Source of the DNA: Rhabditophanes sp. KR3021
Taxonomy: Eukaryota > Nematoda > Chromadorea > Rhabditida > Alloionematidae
Direction of reading: 5' to 3'
DNA: 64,000 nucleotides
Assembly: GCA_963281155.1 (NCBI GenBank)
Contig: CAUJLY010000006.1
Location: 1,240,001-1,304,000 of the forward strand
How positions within the stretch are numbered: the first letter of the stretch is position 1; each line of letters starts with the position of its first letter. The notes below the pieces were generated by a model. It saw only the letters and a program-made list of their open reading frames with translations, did no database searches and was not told the origin of the DNA. Both the position numbers and the translations under genes were made by a program. Shown here piece by piece: positions 49,801 through 63,411 of the stretch.

Positions 49801-51673
49801 AAACTTTTTTCGGTAAATATAATGAATGGTGCCGTTAGGCTTTTTTATATTAATTAATGAATGTTATAATTGATAATACTTGCACCTCCTAGTTTTTAGA
49901 TCCTAGAGCTATACAAATGTGTGATGATACGTGGTGTGGAAGAAAGTCGGCAAATAACTTCAGGCCACATAATTACACCATTCCTTGTAAAAATAATAAA
50001 ATTGATAGTGGGCAAATATGATACTCAAAAGAAGGTTTTGAATAATATAAAGTGGATAGACATATTTCAATTAAATGTCTATCCAATAAATATATCCTTA
50101 TGGGCCACTTATACCATATTAAAACTTTGATTGCAAATAAATAAACACATTTATACTTGAGTGATATCATAATTAAAAATATAACACACAAAATTATGAT
50201 TTCACAGTAAATATCAATAGGAAAGGTTATTTTTAAAATATTAATTAATTACTATTTAGACAAACATATTGCAAAATCATCATCTGATATCCTAAAATGA
50301 CAAATTATTGTGGCTTTGTTTGAAATAAGAAAATGAAAATATGATATAAATGTTCGTTTTTGAATATATTTATAAATTATAAGATTTTGATATCATTAAT
50401 TCAAGTGCCTTTGAAGATTACTCTTTTTACGACCTTTGAATCTTTTACTTGGTGTAGTTGGAATTTTTATGCACATTTAATTGAAAACAAAGCTATGATG
50501 TATCTCATAAAACCTGTGGAATTACTGGAAGCTCCCAACTTCATTAAACGGATCTATATTTGGCCGCAGATTTAAACTATAATATCAAATCCAATATGCT
50601 TTTGTTAATTATTCTTCAAAATGTCCTTTATATACCAGTATTACAAGTGTCCTTTTGTTATTCAGATTCATTTTTATCTTTCTAATTTGTAAATAAATTA
50701 TTTTGATAATTAATAATCTATTTTCGACCAAATTAAACTTCCCTTTTTGTGATTTAAATTTAATGACACCACTAATCTCCTCAAAAATAACGCATCCTTA
50801 TTTATTCTGAATGACATGTGTTAACCATTTATTTGTTAACTTCTCTATCTCCAAACATACACGGGGCTAACTTCCATAAAACGTATTTGTACATAACTTT
50901 TTTATTTCTACAATCCTTCAAAATAAATGTTCCGTGTCTTAGTTTAAAAACAAAATCGAGTATGTGGTCACACGCACACTCCAAACCAGGTACTCATACC
51001 TAATGAATGACATTAATTATTAAACTTTCCAAATGTCCTTATAAATCACGTAAACAACATGTACTGACTGCTATTTCATTTTAATAAATATCACTTATTA
51101 GATGCACCTGTTTTGATTATGTGATAAAAAACTTATTATAATTATTGACTTTTATAATTATATATATTACCATTTAATTGGTTTTATTTAATTTCGTATT
51201 AATTTTTATATTCATTGACTTTTGGCGAGTGTAGTATTAATATATACATCAATTTGAGGAGAGAATTTTTTAAGCAACAGCTGCAAAGTGACACTTTTGT
51301 CGTCAATATAGTTATTAAAATTAAATATTGCCATTATTCCTAGCGCGACCACATCTTTGTTTATCCAATAAAACATCTTTCCAATAAAGGGTAATCTTTG
51401 CTGTTGACTTGTATCAACTCCAAGCGAACTTTTTTAACTTTTAAATTGCTTCATCCCAAAATATCAAATATTTAATTGGCCACATTGTACTTAAATTAAT
51501 GTTCAATTGGTTGGTGCTTTTATATATATAGTAATAAAACATAAACCACCGTTGACATTTTTTCTATTTGTTTGATTATAATTAAATGCATCTCTTATTC
51601 CCAATTTTCTCATTAACTTTTTGATACACACACATAACTTTTATTTTCTTATTATAGTTCATTTAAAAGTAAA
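49801..51673. other. Shared upstream region of flp-11 and the KCTD gene
   Basis: Divergent intergenic region of about 1.9 kb. AT-rich, with overlapping short frames on both strands (49921-50191, 50360-50575, 50818-51003) that lack support. It should hold the control elements of both genes. An acceptor TATTATAG (51656-51657) precedes the KCTD start. Confidence 0.5.
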
Positions 51674-52583
51674 ATGAATTCTGATGTAACTCTAATAACG
51701 AACGGAATCGAAGCCTGTTCTGTAAATAAAAGAAAAAACAGTATTTGGATGCGTTTAAATGTTGGCGGAAGGGTAAGTAATTTTGATCTGAACAACTAGC
51801 CTGTTCCAATTTGTTTATTGCCAAACAAAAACAAATGACCAACAGTTTTGGCTATTTGAAAGTGAATAATTAGTATGATTTATTCATTCTTTCTTCTAGA
51901 TATATCAGACGACAAGGCAAACTTTATGTAAAGATAAAAATACATTCTTTTCGAGAATATGTCAAGAGGATTTTCCAAGCACAATGGATGATGATGGAGC
52001 AATTTTGATAGATAGAGATCCCGATTACTTCAATGTGGTTCTTAATTATCTTCGGCATGGCAAATTAATAGTGGACAGAGGGTTGAGTGTGGAAGGTTTG
52101 TTTACATTTAACTGAGGAGTAGTTGGTGATGTATACATTTTTATAGGTGTTCTGGAAGAAGCAGAGTTTTATAATGTTGAATTATTGGTGAATATTTGCA
52201 AGCATGCCATTACAGAAGCCAAGAACAAGAAAAAACTGGATCGAAAACACGTATATCGTGTCTTCCAATGCAAGGAAGAAGAAATTACTTCGATGGTGTC
52301 TGCATTAAGTGATGGTTGGAAACTGAAGCAGATTTTACCAGTAGGATATAGTTATATCAGTGAAAATCATGACGAATTTCTGTGTGTCGTGTCAAAGGAA
52401 GTAAAAGATAGTGACAGTGAAAACAATACGAACGGCTCAATAGACAAAGCTTCTGCACTTCAAGAAAAGGCAAGGGTACGTCTTGGATAAAAATCCAATC
52501 CTACGGCTTCAACATTTCAGAGACCATTATGGCAGGCCATTGATAGTGTGCTCTACCAAATCTATCTGCCTATGTATATTTAA
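51674..52583 (+). CDS. KCTD2/5/17 (insomniac-type) BTB adaptor
   Basis: Substrate adaptor for a Cullin-3 ubiquitin ligase. Exons 51674-51772, 51900-52095 and 52147-52475 are clear. The BTB/T1 domain runs from WMRLNVGGR through [31 protein letters not shown] and [12 protein letters not shown]. It is followed by the family C-terminal domain ([38 protein letters not shown]). This order and wording match KCTD5. The 3' end is uncertain. Reading on stops at 52490 (ARVRLG). Removing a perfect 45-base intron (GTACGT...TTTCAG, 52476-52520) instead adds [15 protein letters not shown] and a stop at 52583, giving 228 residues. AATAAA at 52629-52634. Drosophila insomniac, of this family, controls sleep. 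Confidence 0.9.
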
Positions 52584-55500
52584 AAAAGATATAAAGGGAT
52601 GTCAAGAACTTAATAACAATTATTGAACAATAAAACATGATGACACATGATATACTGCAATACGTTTCCATATTAATTGTTCTTACCTCACAAATAAAAC
52701 TATCTATTTATCTCATTTGCTTTTCATTTTTAGTTCGTAATTGAGGCATCAATTTCAACGATGGCTTACAATATTAAATGAAATTGGATGTTATATTTAA
52801 CTATAATAAATTTGCAATCCCATTACGAATCTTTAATTATTCTTCTTTAAAAACAACTTTCTCAAAAAGTAACATCCTCTCAATTAATAAGTATTATTGG
52901 ATGTTCAGAAAAAATGTTGCTTTAGAATTTATATACTTTGGTATAAATATAATTAGCCCCTTTTATTAAAAGCATTTCAAATGTTATAAATAAGGTCAAA
53001 AGCAAGTATTTAAGTTAGCTAATTTAAATCAGTGAAATGAAGCTCAAGCATTTGAGTATCGCTGTTTCTGATAATAATTAAGATGATTTTCGGTAATGAT
53101 GCTATTAATTGTAGATAATTGTAGATTTAAAGTGTAAAACAACTCATACCTGATCATTTATGACTTTTAAAAAGTGATTTCGCTATAAATGTAGTACCAG
53201 TTAATCCTTAAATATAATTAGCATATTCATTTTTCTTTATTAGAACCTATATCATTGCCGACTGTCACAAACGAGCCAATTAAATGCCACTAAAAGTATT
53301 TATTAAAACAAACTTCCAAGTTACTCAAACGACTATTGTTAATTTGACATCCCAGAGATGAGGATAATTTTAAATTTACCGTATTTTTGTGTGTATGAGG
53401 ATATTATTCATAACTTTATTTGCTACAAATCCGATTTTACTGATTGGCTGTAATTTTCCAACATTCAAGAATTCCAAAATGTGAACTTTCAGTAAAGAAT
53501 ATTGACAATCTTATGCCAATTATTTCTTTGTAAGCATCATTAATAAGATATTTATGTATTAATTGTATGGACTGTCTTATTAAACTAAATAATGATGTAA
53601 CTTAAGCAAAACTTTCCTTGACCACTTCTAACAGTATTGCAAAGCTATTTTAGTAAACAAGAACCTGTGTTGGTGCAAAATGTATCAAGGATTTATTTTG
53701 ATGATAAATGTGTATTTCAATTGTTAGGTACAAATACCAAAGAGTGCATTTAAAAATTTACCAACAATTAAGTGCAACTTCTAATTTTAAAACATATTCA
53801 GTATCACCTTCCCAGTTCGGTATAGAAAAAATGAGCACACGTTAAAGTGAACTTGAAGAAACAAATTTATTAAGATGTGACAGAAGAGGATTTCTTGTGT
53901 TACTTAACACATATTTGTATACATTTACACAAGTTTGAATTTGCCTCTGGAAATGTTATAGATAATGATAATCTGAATTATCCATTTTATTTATTTTGTA
54001 GAGTAAGTATAGACTACATGAAGATACTCTACACAAAAGTATCTCACAGTTAGATTATTAATTAGGAATATTATTTTTACATTTTTGACTAGAATATGTT
54101 ATCTCAGAAGACTGTTGAATAGACATATCAAAACTTAGTTACTCAGCTCGATTTGCCAACGATTTTGTGTTATATATTTCCTTTTTACGATGCTTATAAA
54201 CCTTACAATCAGTTTTTTTAAAAGTCTCATTTTTTTGATCTCAAGGTTATTAGGGGAAATATGCGATTTGTATAAATAAATTTATTTATTCGGTATAAGG
54301 GCTACAAAACGGTAATTAGTAGTATTACTTTAAATAAGTCCTTTTCATGACCGGCCAAATAAGTATTTAGAATTGGTGGAAAATGTCAAAAGCATACTTT
54401 TAATTACATTTTTAATATCCCCCAATAGAGATTCAAGATATTGTATTTTTATTAATAGTTGAGTGTGTAAAGGAAGAAATGTGTAGTGACTAACATTTAT
54501 TTTGTTAAACATAGATTTGAAAAAAGACAAGTAATGATCTCAGTTATTATTTTGTATCTTAATAAACAACTGATTCTTGCTTACCCTTGTAATATTGTGA
54601 TTGATAAATCGTTTAAAATCTGAAAAATTGCAGCATCATTCAAAACATTATCCTTAACACAATAAAGCTTAAATAAACCTTTCCAATCAAAATTCAAAAT
54701 GATGTATGGACCTTTCTCCGGTAAACTTTATTAAAGCTAGTCTCAAAACAACTTATGCTTTACAATCGAGAAATCTCTCTTTTAAAATTAGAATTGCATT
54801 TTTAGTTGAAGTGATCTCGAAAGAACTAACTTATGTCAAAAAATATAAATTATTTTTTTGCCTAAAGGATTCAGATTCATATTATATGTCCATATAAATC
54901 ATATCAATTTATAACAAACAAAAGTTTTTCAACCAAATAAATTTAATAGTTGTATCAAAAGGGAGTTACATCCAAATAATAGAATCAAATAAAGTTGAAA
55001 GTTCTAGTTTCTATTTAAAAAAGGCAATCATGATTCCACGAGATCAATGATTATCCAATTAAAGTGGATATAAATATATTTTGATATTTATTCACTTTTA
55101 ATTGTTAAAAATATATGTTCCAATTCATTAACTTTAACTCCTGTTAAAATAATTCACTAATTGCCCCGTTGCCTTGTACTTATTGTAAAAAATATACCAA
55201 TTTGTTTATGATTTAAAAATTATGCTTCGTATTTATAGTTTAAATAAATACATGAAGGCATATCTCTTTACAAAATTCCATCGACCTTGAGCTAAAAGTT
55301 TTGGCTTTATAACAGCATTTGAATATTATATAAGGATATAAATGTGGAAGTAATTTTATTCTTGCTATCAATTTATTTTTGTAGGCACTTCATTATATTT
55401 GTATACACTATGAAGGATCGTACAATTTAATTAAGTCAAAACTTTTAAACATTGCCCTATGACACCGTATTTTTATAACTATTTTTCCTTGACCTTAATA

Positions 55501-55585
55501 TACATATTTATCCTTAACTATATTTAATACATTCAGAACCTTCATTAAACAACTATTTATTACAGGTATCCATTTTTAAGAAGAC
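52584..55585. other. Intergenic region
   Basis: Three kilobases of AT-rich sequence. Frames at 52778-52969, 54345-54530 and 54706-54897 are short and lack splice or family support. The last bases (ATTTTTAAG, AG at 55579-55580) form a likely leader acceptor for the EGF gene. Confidence 0.5.
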
Positions 55586-56081
55586 ATGAAGATTGCTTTT
55601 ATTTTGTCGATTGCTTGCTTCACATATCTATCGGCCCAACAAGAACCAAATGCAGATGTTAATGCTAAATATATTTATAATGAAGTTACAAAAATGGTTA
55701 AAGAGGCCGGAGACAAAGTTGGTGATCAATTTACTCAAGTAAATAAAACTATCGTTGAAGAAATAAATAAAGATGACTCAAGTCCATGTACTAGTGCAAC
55801 TTGCTATAATAATGGCTTTTGTGTTGGTAGTTTAAAGCAACCATTTTGCATTTGCCAAATAGGATTTGCTGGGAAAAATGCAATGAAAGTAAGTTCGTTT
55901 GATGTCTTTACACATATTTATATTTTAAGAACTTTGTGATCCTGCTATTCAATGCCAGGGACATGGCGTGTGCTTTGGAACCACCACCAAATTTACATGC
56001 ATCTGTGGACTTGGATATGCTGGAGACAATTGCGAAAGAAAAACGAGCGATGAAAAAGAGGTCAACAAAATTAATGAATGA
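55586..56081 (+). CDS. Secreted protein with two EGF-like domains (one frame conflict)
   Basis: Exons 55586-55888 and 55930-56081 with a 41-base intron. A signal peptide (MKIAFILSIACFTYLSA) is followed by a helical, charged stretch of about 50 residues. The first EGF domain follows (CTSATCYNNGFCVG, then FCICQIGFAGK), and exon 2 encodes a second (CDPAIQCQGHGVCFGTT, then FTCICGLGYAGDNCE). The frames disagree: exon 1 as read runs GKNAMK, whereas the expected last Cys (GKxCNE) and the frame of exon 2 both need one extra base in the A-run at 55873-55877. I therefore read the gene as intact with a missing A, about 151 residues. A real one-base deletion would destroy the second EGF domain. Its partner is unknown. 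Confidence 0.7.
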
Positions 56082-56603
56082 CGATCTTTCCAATAATAAC
56101 AAACCTAATCATTCATCCTAATAAATCACTTGTAAAAAGATATTATTCTTCTTTAATCAAAAATATGTATCATTACTTATGTTGTACCAACAAACATAAA
56201 AAATGCTATCATTTATCCAAACCAAACAGTTTCTATTGTTCAATCAAATTACATTTGCAACTAGTATTATGTTCCAAAAAACGTATGATATTTTGTATAG
56301 TTATTTGGTAAGAAAATGATATACATTTTGAAACATTTTCAGAAGACATATGTAAACTTGTTTAACTTGTCTCTACATCAAATTCAACAATAATTTTTTT
56401 AAACAAAACGCGATTTAACGCTATATGTAGCAGTCAAATTATATTAATATCTTTAAGAAATTACAAATAAAAAGGTATATAAAAATAAGATATAGTTGAC
56501 CCGATTTGGACTGATAAAAATAATTTTCTATTTTACTGTGTTGGAATATGTTTATCTTCAGGTTGACATATTATTTGCGGATTAATCTGGTGTAAAGGAT
56601 GGC
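56082..56603. other. Convergent spacer
   Basis: 3' flank of the EGF gene and of the tetraspanin on the other strand. An open frame at 56078-56311 runs through it without support. Nothing else seen. Confidence 0.4.
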
Positions 56604-56648
56604 GAAAATGACAGGAAATATCTGAAAGATACAAAAAAATTATTAATA

Positions 56649-57574
56649 TCAAGTGTCATAACATGCCAATAAGATACTTGAAGTGATTGAAAGCCAAGCT
56701 GCAACTTTGGTCACATAACCTAAGCTGTCATTGAATGGTTGATAACATGTTTGTGTAAATAAATGGTCTGAGGTTAAATTGATTCCTCTGCAATGTTCAA
56801 GCATACCTAACTTGCAACTAGAAAGCAGATATGTTAAATACAAAAGTAAATATTAATTGTTACCATGAATCCGGAATGATGGGTTTTTCTGTATGAGTTT
56901 TGTAATGCATGTACCATTTTGAAGTCTTCCAAACACCCCAATCATTTTGCCCATCAACGCCGCAACAACCGAAATTTTTTTGCAGCTCGTCCCACGCATA
57001 CGTTATCTCTTCCTGGCCCCCAATTCCATACAGCTCTCTAAGAGAAGTCAGCATTTTTAGATTAAGAGGAATTTGATTGTACAATTTATATACAAACACA
57101 TGTCCCATCATTCCACCAATAAAAAGCATTAAGGCGATGATTAAGTTGGCTACGCAATACTACAAAAAATTAGGTATATGTCATTATTATTAATTGGTTT
57201 GTTTACTTTTTTAGTTAAGGCAAAAAGGATCAAAGAAATTACTTACCCCATAAGAAAGACATCTCATTTCTTTGATAATTGAAAAATACCCATAGATCGC
57301 ATTCAAAAAGGCAATAATTGATACAATTATCATTATTCTGGCAACATCTACATACAATGATGGAGCTAATAATTCAGAATATTGCCCATAATTTACGACC
57401 ATATGTATGCCGTACCCAAAAATGACAATCAAGAATGCCTATTTAATTAATGTAAATAAGTATAAAAGACCCACAAAATAGACCTACCATAGAAATAGCA
57501 TTTGTAATACAAAAACACATCCTTGCCGACCTGCCAAATGATCCATACGCTGACCCAATCCCGAATGAACCCAT
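56649..57574 (-). CDS. Tetraspanin
   Basis: Four-pass membrane organiser. Exons 57574-57488, 57438-57247, 57159-56864 and 56817-56649, all with GT-AG introns (49, 87, 46 bases), give 247 residues. The first membrane segment starts at [22 protein letters not shown]2 is [20 protein letters not shown] and TM3 is [19 protein letters not shown]. The large extracellular loop has the signature CCG ([12 protein letters not shown]) and a second CC pair (PDSCCKLG), with further Cys at EHC and QTC. TM4 begins AAWLSITS but the frame stops early at 56649. A further exon starting after TTTCAG near 56621 would encode IFPVIFAILYTRLIRK, a normal tetraspanin ending, but it joins one base out of frame. The 3' end is therefore uncertain. 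Confidence 0.85.
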
Positions 57575-60500
57575 ATTAATAAAATGTTTTAGTAAAAGTT
57601 GTATCTTATTAATATCAAAATAAGTATATTAAAGTAATCCTAAAAAATGAAGCTTTAAAAGTTGTGCATTTCAAGTAAGAACAATTAATAAGTAATCATA
57701 CATTTGCACAATCAACTCATTTTATTGATGAAAGTTCCTTTCTTTAAACTTAAATACGAAATATTTTGTTGATATAAAAGCTAAAAAATATTTTAAAATT
57801 AAGAAATGTGACGCGCTTTTGATTGGAATTAAATTGGTTAAATGCGCAAAAATAAAAGTAAACATACATACTTAGGGTAACGTTTGGTGAAATATTCATG
57901 AGAGTATTTTGCAGATATTGAGAGGCATATTATTTTTAGCCAAAATATAAATATGCTTATTATGTTGAGTGGTAGTATTTAGGGTAATATTAATAATTGG
58001 ATAGTCTATTTTAAATTCAAACAGTTAATAGAATTACCTAGGCAAACATTTTGACATAACAAAAACATTTTTATCAAAATAATTTCTTTAAATCAACTAG
58101 GAAAGATATTTGAGAATGGTAGGGAAGTCGTTCAGTTTTTTTCAAATTCTATACAAAACAATTAGAGCTGTAAATATTTATCAATATATATTGGAGGAAG
58201 TTGTATTGAATGTGAAGATCGAGACGTATAAATTTATTAAAGCTTTTCTAAAGATTGATAACAAAGTCAGGGTAAAAGACTGGTTTGAAAGTGTTTAGAT
58301 CCTTGATATTTATATTTGACTACATTTTTGATTTGATGTAATTTTAATAAACTTTGTATCGTAAGCACATGACAATAGCAGGATGCCTAACAACTTTAAA
58401 AGACATCAAATCATTTAGAAGTGTCAAAAGTTAGCGCGATTTAAAAGTTGTGAGTAGGAATTAACCAGTCTATAAAACTATGGGTATTAGATTCAATTTA
58501 AAAACAATATCACAAATAGATGAGTAAAGTAGAAAAATATAGATTAATTATAACACGTCTATTTGTAGAATCGTTGTCGATCAACGTCTGGTAATGTTAA
58601 AGAACAGCCATTCGCTTAAAATAGGAATATCTCAAAATATTTGCAACCTTTGATCAAAAATGTTGATTAGTTTATGGTGATTGCTTTTCGGCTAATCAAA
58701 TGGGCACAATTAAGATAAATCCATTTCACTATTTATTCCAAATACAAGTATAAGCATTTAGAAACCAACAGATAGTTTGAATGTTGTTTATATAAATATA
58801 TTGATGAATCACTTGATCACTTATTCCTTTCACTATAGAAAGTTACTGTCTGAAACTGCAATAAACATATTTTTTACCCATTCTTATTGTTAGTTGGTTT
58901 ATTTATAAAAAAGTCACTTTTTGTACGTGCTTATTGCTTCAATAGGCTACAAAGGTTAAAACGGATTAATTCAATTTTTCTTAAAACTTAGAAAGGTTAT
59001 CTAACTTATGAATATATTTGTTCATATTTTTTTCTAATTAAAATTATTTATAACAAGAAATATTCATATTTACAAGTGGTTGGTGTTTAATGTCAAAAAA
59101 GGATAATTGGTTTGATTGATTCAGGTAGAAATGATGTAATATAATATGAATGTTTAAGCAATTGATTGTTTAAAAAGTTATGGCTAATTAAATTGATTAT
59201 AAGTCTAATCCAAAACAAAAGGGATGTAATTACTATTGTTTAAAACTAAATAAAGGATGCAGTCAAAAATACTTTGAATGATATATAATTGATTTAAGCA
59301 ATTATTATTGAAGGAGGTTTAATTTATTGCTCACATCATACAAAATAAATCACATGAACAATATATGGGAATAATTTTTACATGTTCAAGGTAATTGCAG
59401 TAAGTTAAAAAACTGTTTCCAAAGATACAATCAAACATTTAAAAAAGCACAATGCATCATTGTATTAAATGAGCAAGTTCAACAAGATAAACATGGCTAT
59501 GTGTGTTTGAGTAAGCAGTAACTAAAAAACGCGTGAAAATGAACGATACTATCATTTAGCAGTTTATAAGTGATGTTTAAAATTCCGGAAAGTCTAGTTT
59601 CGGTAAATTACATACAACATATTACTATTTTTCTTTAATAAGCAGTTGAAGAAATTTTTATTTGCGTCTCAATTTGAATTTAGAAATGTATACACATCCC
59701 CGCACATTGTGTCAAAACTATTCAATGGATACTTTCCTTAAGCTTGATCCCTTCCATATAAATAAGTAGCGTCTTTTTTGAAAAGGAAAAAGATATCGAC
59801 ACTCATTAATATTGATATAAGGAATCTTTAATATAATCCTGTCTTTATGTTAACTTTCCTATCAATAAATATTTCTTTTAATTAAATATAGCATTGGATC
59901 TAGTTTAGCTTAAATTTAGAATCTTTTATACATACAAAACTGCTACTTCCTTAATGTCATTACTTCACACAACTATTATTCAAAGACAATAATCAATGTG
60001 AAGTTGTAAATTTTGAATTTACTTTGATTTCAATTCATCTTTTGCCAATTCTTAATTAATAGAGTACATACGTAAAAAGCATGTACCCCTCATTTGATCC
60101 TTATATCAATTTTAGAAGGAAGATATTCGTGTACGTAAAAATCAACATAAGCTTTTTTTGCTTTATTTACGAATTGTCTACTGACAATAGCTATACAAAC
60201 TAAATACCACGTTTTTCTTATGCTTTGGACGTGATAAAAGTTTATTTTATGTATATAAATTAAGCATAAAATCAAATAAAACAAAACCAATCAACATTTA
60301 AAATTTACTTAACTATTTTGAAACTGATCTTTAGGTTGTTTTTAATTTAGCTTAAATATTTGGCAAGTCAAATTGCAAAATCCTACACATTCTTTTGGTA
60401 TATTTATTTACAAATACTGTAAAAATAATTCGAGCTATTTATTAAGTATTCGTTTAATTAGCCTGGACTACCACCCGAAATTCGGTTTAACAAAGTTGAA

Positions 60501-62036
60501 GAATTGCAAGTTAAAAAATCAATTTAAACAGCAATAATTATGGGAATTTTTATTGCAAATTAATTATTTGTCTATGGATTTATTACTGATAAATGTGTTT
60601 AAAATTTACTTAAAACCAGAATGTTTTATTTCTTTGTATTCCTAAAAAATAGTAATTAATTATTTGATGCAAAGAGCGAGTTGTTCTTTTTTGTTGTATA
60701 TGAATGTGTGAGATATATTATAATTTAATAGTAAAAGAATGTGCGCCTTCCAATAACTCGCAACTTTTGTTACATCGAATCATGTTGCGTATACCTAAAG
60801 ACGGCAGGTCAGTTGAAAACGTGAACCTAAGACTTGTCTGAGACCGGAACAGATGGGTGTACAAGGAATGGTCAAGAGTGTTTAATTTACAACATCCGTA
60901 AAACATTTCTTCACTTAACAGATCACACTATCATTAGTATCTATTTGTTAAATAAATTAAAAGAAAGTGACGAACATTAAAAACAAGACCTTTGTCTTTT
61001 CTAAATTTCAACTTTTTTGGATCTTGTTAACGCCTAAAATCTACTTTCACATAAATTAAATGTAACTGCAGTTGACTTTGATTTTGTTACTCCAACCTTT
61101 TAAAGAATTCATATCATTTAAATACTTAATGTATTAACAAAGAGAGATTGCTGATCATTTGATATATGATATTTAATAGTAAAAAGGACGGTTAATATGA
61201 AGCAAGTATAATTGAAGATAAGTCAGATTACATGAATATTATTTATGGAATGGGGATATAAACAAAATAGCAGGAATATTGGCAACCACATATTACTATA
61301 TACTACGACTTTTTACTGGAAATAGATGTGTTGGTTTGACTATTACTACTTAGTTTGTTGAATCCACGGTGCTGATTTTGACTGGTGTAAGAAAGACGTT
61401 TGTATGGATATGTGTCTTCACAGCCAACTACTATAATTCTTTTAATCTTATTGTTCATATCTATGTACATATATTTCTTCAAAAAGAGAGGGCTCCGTCA
61501 TAGGAAAAAGTGATGGTCTTTAGTAATTGTTGCCTAGAAATATATAATAAAAATCCCCTTGCTCAAACGAGTTCTTACCTTATAAAAGGATGAGTTGCCT
61601 ATTGTTGATACAAAGACGCGCCCAGCTTTCCAAAATTATCTAAAGTTTGATCGTGGACGGCCGCCTAGGCTAACTAGGGATGCAGAAACATTTTTATCTC
61701 CATATATCTCCATTATTATATATAAATATACGTTTCCATCTTTTTAGTCTTTGCCCACAGGCAATTAATAAGAGCTGTTCCTCGATATTAAAGATCTGCG
61801 CTGAAACACATCTTTCAGTATTCGACACAAGAGCTGGTGTATTTTGTAAACAACAATTACTAGACAATCACCTCGCGGAGCAGCCTTCCGATTTTCTAAC
61901 CTCAAACTCAAATTGGTGTGCGTTTCTATTTTCAAATAAACATACACTATTATTAAGAGTCCCATATTCATTTTTTATCATTATCTACACACTTACATTC
62001 ATATATCATTAAATATAAACAATCAAAGCTAATATA
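57575..62036. other. Intergenic region
   Basis: About 4.5 kb of AT-rich DNA. Open frames at 58110-58298, 60090-60290, 60718-60906 and 61680-62012 lack an ATG start, splice partners or family resemblance. A short G+C-rich patch at 61650-61680 holds a small inverted repeat (CCTAG...CTAGG). No tRNA or spliced-leader RNA pattern was recognised by eye. Confidence 0.45.
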
Positions 62037-63367
62037 ATGACTATATTCAAACAACTGCTTTTGACTGGTAATTACTTTTCCTACTTTTATCCCTACCCTC
62101 ATATATTCTTCCTTTTGTAGTCATTTCGATATGTAGTGTAACATGCCAGTATTATGCTCAGCCAAATTATATCCACCAGTCTCAAGGATTCTATCCTCAA
62201 TACCAACAACAGCAAATGCACCAACAACAAATCCAACAGCCTCAAACTTACCAACAATTTCCTCCACAACACCAATATTATTCCCAGGTCCCACCGCAAC
62301 TAAGTAAATCGCCCTCAAATTATTATTATGCCCAAAACATCCCACAATATCAGACACAACAAACCCAACAAGCACCAATTGTTCAATATCACCAATACCA
62401 ACCTCAAATCCACCAACAGCCACAACACTTCATTCAATATAATCAAAGACAACATCTAGGTCCACAAAAAGCTTCTTATCAAGTTTCAAATTATCAACAA
62501 CAACCATCATATCAGAACAAGTTTAATACTTATCCACCAGAAGTCCAATATAATCCATCTCCTGCTCAACAACCTAGATATAATAACGTCCAGCCTCAAC
62601 TTTCAAGAAAAGAAGTCGACACGACTCAATATTACCCAAAGCAAAATACTATCCCACCTCCAATCCATAGAACAGAATCTTTAATCAAAGTAGGCGAAAC
62701 TTTTTCTGGCTCAACGGTACAGAATGCAAATTACAATAGCGATTCTTTGGCTGCTGACTTGCCACCACCACCTCCCCCAGAGAAATTCATGCCAGAAAGT
62801 AGCAAAGTAGTAGGGCCTAAAATGCAACAAAGGACTAAGAACTCAAATGTAGTCAAAGATTCACATGCCGTACGAGGAGGCCAAACTCATAATGAAAATA
62901 GGGCAGTACTTTCTATCCCAACCCACCCACAACCACTTCTCGTTCCAACCCAACAACGACCAGTTTCGGTGACCCAGACTTTAATTGCCGCTACTCAGGC
63001 CCCTGCTCCCTCAACTACTAGATCACCACTTCCAGACAAGAAACAAGAAAGAATTGGCTCATCACCTCCTGCAAATGCTGTCTTCCTCCAATGCTGTAGG
63101 ACCAAAAAAGTTTCAACTAAATGCGAGTCAAGGTGTAATTTTGATGTGTTGAGTAAAAAAGTATTGACTGGTATGTTTTTGGGATCGGATCCTTGTCCAC
63201 AGTCTTTTGGACGTGATTTGTTTTCCTGTGCAGCTCAAGATTCAGATCATACTGATTGCTGTAAACGAATGAACGTAGCAAGAACTCCAGCCGGTGAAAA
63301 ATGTTACGCTTTTTGCAAGATGACTCCTGGAACCGAATTTACAGTGACGTTGATGGGGGCAAAATGA
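62037..63367 (+). CDS. Secreted Gln/Pro/Tyr-rich protein with C-terminal DB module
   Basis: Exons 62037-62067 and 62121-63367 (53-base intron) give 425 residues. A signal peptide (MTIFKQLLLTVISICSVTC) precedes about 290 residues of Gln/Pro/Tyr-rich low-complexity sequence (QQQQMHQQQIQQPQTYQQ near 62210, then SPSNYYYAQNIPQYQTQQ) with LPPPPPPEK near residue 230. The last 95 residues form a nematode DB module: FLQCCRTKKVSTKC, CNFDVLSKK, DPCPQSFGRDLFSC, DHTDCCKRMNV and CYAFCKMTPG. The conserved DHTxCC core and Cys spacing support this. The module ends somewhat early, so a short 3' exon may be missing. The low-complexity part suggests a cross-linked cuticle or matrix protein. Nematode DB-module proteins are mostly of unknown function. 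Confidence 0.85.
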
Positions 63368-63411
63368 TATAAAATAGGAATCCTTTATTAAAGGGGATAC
63401 AAAATAGAAAA

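Noticed and set aside
61680..62012. 110-residue frame upstream of the DB-module gene
   Set aside because: No signal of a conserved protein and it overlaps the expected promoter of the next gene.
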